NCBI GenBank assembly: GCA_034670405.1
Contig: JAXDDX010000214.1
Coordinates: 310,001 to 374,000, forward strand
Length of the DNA: 64,000 nt
Source of the DNA: Hoplostethus atlanticus
Lineage: Eukaryota; Chordata; Actinopteri; Trachichthyiformes; Trachichthyidae
Direction of reading: 5' to 3'
Shown: piece by piece, positions 58,599 through 64,000 of the stretch
Layout of the letters: every line of letters starts with the position of its first letter
Position numbering within the stretch: position 1 is the stretch's first letter
Translations under genes and position numbers: made by a program
The notes under the pieces: model-generated
What the model was told of the DNA's origin: nothing
Database searches by the model: none
What the model saw: only the letters and a program-made list of their open reading frames with translations

Positions 58599-61500
58599 TT
58601 CAAGAAGATTCAAGATTCAAGATTCAAGAAGTTTAATTGTCACATACACACACGAGGTGTGTAGTGAAATGCAAAGTGGCAATGCTTAGCAGAAATGTGC
58701 AAAATAACAGGTTCACACTATTTACAATAACCAACACAATATTTACAATGTCACAGTTTTTAAGAGCTCTATATAAAAAACACAATATTTACAATAAGAG
58801 CACTTTATAAAAAAATATAGTAAAAAAAGGGAAAATTGTATGTATAATATAATATAAATTATAAATTATGTGTAGTCTTTACCTAAGTGTGTGTGTGCAT
58901 AAGAGGGGCAGTGTGTGTGTCTTGGTGGGGGCCCTGGTGAGGTCAGAGTTCACAGTCCTGATGGCCTGAGGAAAGAAACTCCGTCTCAGTCTCTCTGTTT
59001 TGGCAGCATGACTACGGAGGCGCTTGCCTGACCGCAGCAGCTGAAACAGTCCGTTGTTGGGGTGGTGAGGATCCTTCATGATCCTGCAGGCTCTGGTTCT
59101 GCACCTCCTGGTGTATAAGTCCTGCAGGGTGGGGAGTGTAGTTCCAATAGTGCGCTCAGCCGAACGCACTACTCTCTGCAGAGCCTTCCTGTCCTGAGCG
59201 GAGCTGCTGCCAAACCAGGCAGTGATGCTTCCTGTCAGGATGCTCTCCACAGCTCCAGAGTAGAAGGACTGAAGGATCCTCCGGGAGACTTTAAATTTCC
59301 TCAGTTGCCTGAGGTGGTAAAGGCGCTGCCTCGCCTTTCTCACCAGAGTGTCAGTGTGTGTGGACCATGTGAGATCTTCGGTGATGTGGACTCCCAGGTA
59401 TTTATACCTGCTCACCCTCTCCACAGTAGTCCCATTAATCCCCAGTGGTGAGTACGTCCTCTGTTGTTGTGTCCTCCTAAAGTCCACAATCAGCTCCTTA
59501 GTTTTGGTGACATTCAGGAGGAGGCTGTTGTCCTGGCACCAGAGTGACAGATCAGCAACTTCCTCCAGGTAGGCCTTCTCGTCGTTGTCGGAGATCAGGC
59601 CCACCACCACTGTGTCATCCGCAAACTTAATGATGGTGTTGGAGCTGAACCTGGCCACACAGTCATGTGTGTACAGGGAGTACAGTAGGGGGCTGAGGAC
59701 GCAACCCTGGGGGGATCCTGTGTTCAGGGTGAGGGGGTTGGAGGTGTGTCTGCCCACCCTGACCACCTGGGGCCTGGCGGTCAGGAAGTCCAGGATCCAG
59801 GCACACAGGGGGGTGTTCAGTCCCAGTTCAATCAACTTGCCAGCCAGTCTGGTGGGGACTATGGTATTGAAAGCTGAACTATAGTCAATGAACAGCAGTC
59901 TCACATAGCCCCCCTTCCGGCTGTCCAGATGAGAGAGTGTGGTGTGCAGTACCTGGGAGACAGCATCATCCGTGGATCTGTTGGGACGATAAGCAAACTG
60001 CAGCGGGTCCATGGAGCAAGGGAGGAAGGCGCAGATGTAGTCCTTTATCAGCCTCTCGAAGCATTTCATGACCACCGAGGTGAGGGCCACCGGTCGGTAG
60101 TCATTCAAGCATGCTGGAGAAGCATTCTTGGGCACAGGGACAATAGTGGATCTCTTGAAGCAGGCGGGGACCACAGACTCAGCCAGGGAGATGTTGAATA
60201 TAGTGGTGAACACTGGAGCTAGCTGATTAGCACAGGTCTTCAGTACTCGCCCAGATATGCCATCCGGACCAGCAGCTTTCCTGGTGTTCACCCTCGTCAG
60301 AGCCCTCCTCACACTGTGCTCGGTCACAGAGAGTGTGTGTTCATCCCCAGCGGTAGAACTCACTCCGGCTACGCTAACGGTGATGTTGTTAGCCGACGAG
60401 CTAGCGCTGTTGTTGCTAGCCTCAAACCGTGCATAGAATGAGTTCAGGTCCTCCGCTAGGGATGCGTCGGCACTCACAATTGCGGGGGGTCTGCCCTGGT
60501 AGTCCGTTATAGTCCGTAGCCCCTGCCATAGGCGTCTGGTGTCGTGCTGCTCCATCTGCGACTCCACTCTGTCCCTATACCTCCTCTTGGCCTCCTTCAC
60601 TGCCCTTCTCAGTCCATAGGACGCTGCCTTGTGCTCGTCCATGTTGCCGGATACAAGACCGGAGTTATAGGCAGCAGTGCGGGTGTTCAAAGCGTCGCGG
60701 ATGGATTTATCAACCCACGGTTTTTGGTTAGGAAAGGACCTAACTTTCACCGTGGGGACGATGGTGTCCACTAGCGTTGCTATGAAGCTCGTTACTACTT
60801 CCGTAAACTCGCTGACGTCCCTGGAACTGGATTGGAACATGTCCCAGTCGACGTCACGCAGAGCGTCCTGTAGCTCAGCCTCTGATTGGTCAGACCACCG
60901 CTTTACGTCCCTCGTCACTACCGCTTCCCGTGCTATCCTTTGTTTATACTCCGGTAGCAGGAAAATGGCGGCATGGTCTGATTTGCCGAACGGAGGGAGA
61001 GAGACAGCCTTGTAGCCTCTCTTGAACGGCGTATAGCAGTGGTCCAACGTTCTTTCCCCTCTGGTAGCACACGTAATGTGCTGGTGAAAGTTCGGCATGA
61101 CTTTTTTTAGGTTCGCCCTATTAAAGTCCCCAGCCACCACCATAGCCGCGTCGGGATGCTTGTTCTGATGCCGACATAACACATCATGTAGGTCCGATAG
61201 TGCTACGTCGGTGTCCGCTTGTGGTGGTATGTAGACGGCTGTGGTGATGACCGAGCTGAACTCCCGGGGAAGGTAGAATGGACGGCATGAGATAGTCAGA
61301 TGTTCCAGGTTCGACGAGCAGGAACGAGAAAGAGTCTTAATGTCCTTGGGGTTGCACCACTTGTTGTTGGTCATGAAGCAAACCCCTCCACCCTTAGATT
61401 TGCCAGACTCTTCCGTTCTATCCGCACGGAAAACAGAGAAGGACTCGGTTGGGCATATGACTCGATCCGGCACCAGCGGGGTCAGCCATGTTTCCGTCAG

Positions 61501-61954
61501 ACAAAAGACGTTACAATCCCTCATGTCCCGTTGGAATCTAATCCTCGCCCTAACATCATCCAACTTATTATCCAGAGACTGGACGTTAGCAAGAAGGATG
61601 CTGGGCAGAGGTGGACGGTGGGCTTGAACTCTCAGTCTGTTCCGAATTCCGTTCCGTTTTCCCCGATGTTTCCTCCTTCGTCTCCCCGTAGGTGAGTCTC
61701 CACTGTTGTTGTTGTGGCTCGCTCGTACTATCTCTGCCGGCCACGCTGGGTCGATGGGAAAAGTGGACAAAAACCTTTGTTTTGCGCAAAAGTTTATGTC
61801 CAAAAGTGTGCTGCGTTCGTAGGATGTTAGTGCCGATGTGTTTGAGCAAAAAAAGATATTAAAAACAAACACAAAAACTAAAAAAACGCACAATCTCCGC
61901 GGAGCTACCACGACGGCGTCTAGACACGGCCGCGCCATCATCATCATGATCATC
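58599..61954 (-). mobile_element. CR1/Rex-type LINE, near full length, inserted in the Tc1 terminus
   Basis: A single EN-RT frame plus a ~250-bp 3'UTR ending in tandem GAATCTT units (58606-58630). Flanked by a 6-bp duplication AATGTT (58593-58598 and 61955-61960). The exact clade (CR1, Rex1 or relative) cannot be fixed by eye. Confidence 0.87.
58879..61953 (-). CDS. LINE endonuclease-reverse transcriptase (about 1024 codons, open)
   Basis: An uninterrupted frame starting at a run of ATG codons (MMMMARP) directly at the element's 5' edge. A hydrophobic N-terminal stretch and a basic region ([13 protein letters not shown]) precede an APE-type endonuclease with [23 protein letters not shown] and [11 protein letters not shown] (about residues 110-340). 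The RT has [34 protein letters not shown] (catalytic Asp), [20 protein letters not shown] and [10 protein letters not shown]. The C-terminal part ([18 protein letters not shown], then [17 protein letters not shown]) is typical of this fish family. The intact frame suggests recent activity or at least recent insertion. Confidence 0.93.
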   Translation of the reverse strand: MIMMMMARPCLDAVVVAPRRLCVFLVFVFVFNIFFCSNTSALTSYERSTLLDINFCAKQRFLSTFPIDPAWPAEIVRASHNNNSGDSPTGRRRRKHRGKRNGIRNRLRVQAHRPPLPSILLANVQSLDNKLDDVRARIRFQRDMRDCNVFCLTETWLTPLVPDRVICPTESFSVFRADRTEESGKSKGGGVCFMTNNKWCNPKDIKTLSRSCSSNLEHLTISCRPFYLPREFSSVITTAVYIPPQADTDVALSDLHDVLCRHQNKHPDAAMVVAGDFNRANLKKVMPNFHQHITCATRGERTLDHCYTPFKRGYKAVSLPPFGKSDHAAIFLLPEYKQRIAREAVVTRDVKRWSDQSEAELQDALRDVDWDMFQSSSRDVSEFTEVVTSFIATLVDTIVPTVKVRSFPNQKPWVDKSIRDALNTRTAAYNSGLVSGNMDEHKAASYGLRRAVKEAKRRYRDRVESQMEQHDTRRLWQGLRTITDYQGRPPAIVSADASLAEDLNSFYARFEASNNSASSSANNITVSVAGVSSTAGDEHTLSVTEHSVRRALTRVNTRKAAGPDGISGRVLKTCANQLAPVFTTIFNISLAESVVPACFKRSTIVPVPKNASPACLNDYRPVALTSVVMKCFERLIKDYICAFLPCSMDPLQFAYRPNRSTDDAVSQVLHTTLSHLDSRKGGYVRLLFIDYSSAFNTIVPTRLAGKLIELGLNTPLCAWILDFLTARPQVVRVGRHTSNPLTLNTGSPQGCVLSPLLYSLYTHDCVARFSSNTIIKFADDTVVVGLISDNDEKAYLEEVADLSLWCQDNSLLLNVTKTKELIVDFRRTQQQRTYSPLGINGTTVERVSRYKYLGVHITEDLTWSTHTDTLVRKARQRLYHLRQLRKFKVSRRILQSFYSGAVESILTGSITAWFGSSSAQDRKALQRVVRSAERTIGTTLPTLQDLYTRRCRTRACRIMKDPHHPNNGLFQLLRSGKRLRSHAAKTERLRRSFFPQAIRTVNSDLTRAPTKTHTLPLLCTHTLR

Positions 61955-61978
61955 AATGTTGTGGCTGATCAGTGTATA

Positions 61979-62927
61979 TCAATCAGTGATAGAGAGTAGC
62001 GAAACAGACATTTATGTATATGAAAAAGTTTATTAATATTTACGGGAAGAAGTGCCATACTCCTACTACTGAAACTATTTCTATTACTCCTACTACTGCT
62101 GCCAGTATACACAATCCAGATATGAGACGCATGTTAATACCAGGTGGAAAGAAGGCCCAAGGGTCTTCGCATCTACTATCCATTCTCATACAACACTTCC
62201 AAACCTGCTTATATGGGGACACGTGGAACAATGGCTGATGACTGACCAGATGTTACCATCATATAACCATCGGTTTAGAGGGAGCATCGGTCCTGAACGC
62301 TCACCTGCCGTGATTTCCTTTATTATTATTATCCGAATGGATATCTGTCCATTTTTGCTTGATCTTTTGCTCTCCATTATAACGATTAAAACTACAAGAT
62401 CAAATTTGGACAAAGTAAGCCCCAGTTGACGCCCCTGATTACAGGCTTCTGCAGTGCACTGAATCCTAATGTGCTCTATGATAATCCTCCACTACAGTAT
62501 TAAAACTGGATTTGTCGTCAAAGAGTGAGAGAGACAGAGATATGGGTTATGTTATCAAGGTGAATTAGGCTGTGTTTGTGTGTGTGTGTGTGTGTGTTTT
62601 GTATTCTGGTGAGCGCGTGTCTCAGCCTCTGAGCAGTTTTTTTCCTCTCAGGGATTTAAGCCAAGAGGTTCAACTTTAGTGAGTGTGTGTGTGTGTATGT
62701 GTGTCGCTCCCTAAAGGGACTGCAAGTTTTTTTGACATGCATACACTCTGTCTCTCACTTTCTCTCTTCTCTCTCTCTCTCTCTCTGCCTTCTTAATGAA
62801 AGCGTTATGATTAATGATCAATTAATTAACGTGCTCCGAATAGGAATGTTCTGGATGTTGTTAACGAAGTGTCTGACTTTTTTTTAATTGGCTGGACACA
62901 CAATCCACACAACTAATTATTCACATG

Positions 62928-62971
<44 letters not shown>

Positions 62972-63106
62972 TGCATGCACACACAAGTGAAGTGAAGTAA
63001 TTCAAACGGTATGAGCTAGTACAACGTGGAAAGAGGAGAAGAGAAACGGTCTCTTGATGTGATGAAGAGAAATATCCTGAAATTTGATGAGAATATCCTG
63101 AGAAAT
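61979..63106. other. Intergenic, no gene seen
   Basis: (TG)n at about 62573-62598, CT-rich tract at 62750-62787, (CA)n at 62930-62967. No coding sequence recognised. Confidence 0.6.
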
Positions 63107-63287
63107 CTACTACTACTACTACTATTACTACTACTACTATTATTACTACTACTACTATTATTACTACTGCTACTATTATTATTATTACTACTACTACTAT
63201 TATTACTACTACTACTACCACCACTACTATTACTACTACTACTACCACTACTACTACTACTACCACCACTACTACTACCACTACTAT

Positions 63288-63320
<33 letters not shown>
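63107..63320. repeat. (TAC/TAT)n trinucleotide array
   Basis: About 70 ACT/ATT/ACC triplets in a row. It creates long artificial poly-Leu and poly-Val frames on both strands that are not genes. Confidence 0.95.
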
Positions 63321-64000
63321 CGATTTATCCATATAATGTCTGACGTTGACAGCGAAAGTTAGCTTTTTCTTCTCACTCCAGGTCTCACTTCCTCAGTTAA
63401 ATTTAAATTAACACCAACTTCTCAAGGTGCAAAAAGCAAATGAGAGAAAGGAGGTGTAGAAGAAAGGGAGCGTTGTTTCTAATCTATTCCTCGTGTCACC
63501 TCGCCGCTCTGTTCTTTAGCAGAGCCCACCATCTCTTTCTTTTAAGAGCCGGCCATCAGGCAGCTTAAAGGAGATTTCAAACCTTTGATGTCGTGAAACA
63601 AAAGAGTGACTTTGTTCCACACAACACCTTTCATGTCCCTGAAATTAATAAGAGAAAGAGAGAGAGAGAGATAGATACAGTAGAGGGAGGGAGGGAGAGA
63701 TGGGAAGAGAAGAAAGACAGAGAGGAGGGAGGGAAGTCATGCCAGGTTTGTCATTTGCCATCTCAGTGTGGCTGCAACTTCTTCCCTCCTTGACTTACGA
63801 CTGGAAAGTTGCGCCAACTTTTGACAGTCCACATGAATCAAACTCTTTGAGAATCCATGCAACAAATGTAACCACCATTTGTATTTTCCCTTTGGAAAGA
63901 CAAAGGAGGTTAGGACATATGGCAGGCTTCGGAGGGACTGATATGGGGTTTTCAAGGTAACAATGCTGATTCCGATACTGCGATGAAATTGAGTAGAGGG
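63321..64000. other. Intergenic, no gene seen
   Basis: Purine-rich (GAGA, GGGAGGGAG) at 63650-63735. Nothing else. Confidence 0.6.

Larger units (their letters stand above)
57961..61978 (-). mobile_element. Decayed Tc1-like transposon split by a LINE
   Basis: The transposase remnant lies at 57970-58545. The 5' inverted terminal sequence is split: TGTCAGTGGTTTTAATGTT ends at 58598 and the outermost part (AATGTTGTGGCTGATCAGTG, then TA) resumes at 61955. On the minus strand this reads as the familiar fish Tc1 terminus starting TACACTGATCAGCCACAACA. The opposite terminus was not found near 57900, so the element is truncated there. Confidence 0.8.

Noticed and set aside
62913-63343. Poly-Val and poly-Leu frames on both strands
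   Set aside because: Translation of the (TAC/TAT)n array; not proteins.

Overview
The window reads as nuclear DNA of a teleost fish. Evidence: spliced vertebrate genes with GT-AG introns, dense (CA)n/(GA)n microsatellites, and a typical fish transposon mix (L2-type and CR1/Rex-type LINEs, Tc1, hAT, PIF/Harbinger-like, IS630-like, Ty3/Gypsy, a tRNA-derived SINE, MITEs). No operons, CRISPR arrays or prokaryotic signals are present.

Layout. (1) 1-9.6 kb: the 5' half of a serine palmitoyltransferase large-subunit gene (sptlc2-type) on the minus strand. Six coding exons can be placed to the base (9387-9536, 6562-6756, 4872-5026, 3946-4094, 2024-2148, 100-193), all in phase; the rest, including the PLP-lysine exon, lies left of the window. 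(2) 9.6-17.6 kb: repeat-rich intergenic DNA holding an L2 LINE tail, a degenerate PIF/Harbinger-like Myb-associated gene and a decayed hAT transposase. (3) 17.7-19.5 kb: an unrecognised but apparently intact five-exon minus-strand gene. Its model closes exactly to 434 codons plus stop and ends in a basic, five-cysteine tail. (4) 20.2-21.2 kb: an intron-containing IS630-like transposase pseudogene. (5) 22.3-26.5 kb: a class-4-like semaphorin pseudogene on the plus strand lacking most of its sema domain. Its first intron contains a hAT element that itself contains a second hAT element, each with a perfect 8-bp target duplication. (6) 27.1-28.6 kb: a third short hAT element with a BED finger and a decayed Tc1. 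(7) 28.6-43 kb: no protein gene seen; simple repeats, a degenerate ~95-bp minisatellite, a CACATGTG array, MITEs and a SINE. (8) 43.1-45.5 kb: a 5'-truncated L2-type LINE with a long open RT frame. (9) 47.0-54.3 kb: a complete Ty3/Gypsy LTR retrotransposon (minus strand) with near-identical LTRs, a tRNA-Thr-type primer site, an open pol and a frameshifted gag. (10) 57.9-62 kb: a CR1/Rex-type LINE with a 1025-codon EN-RT frame inserted into the terminal inverted repeat of a decayed Tc1. (11) 62-64 kb: simple repeats only.

The cellular genes do not form an evident pathway: sptlc2 makes sphingoid bases at the ER, the 434-aa protein is of unknown function, and the semaphorin is dead. The structural interest lies in the nested, datable insertions and in the orphan gene. 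All identities come from reading motifs; no search was run.
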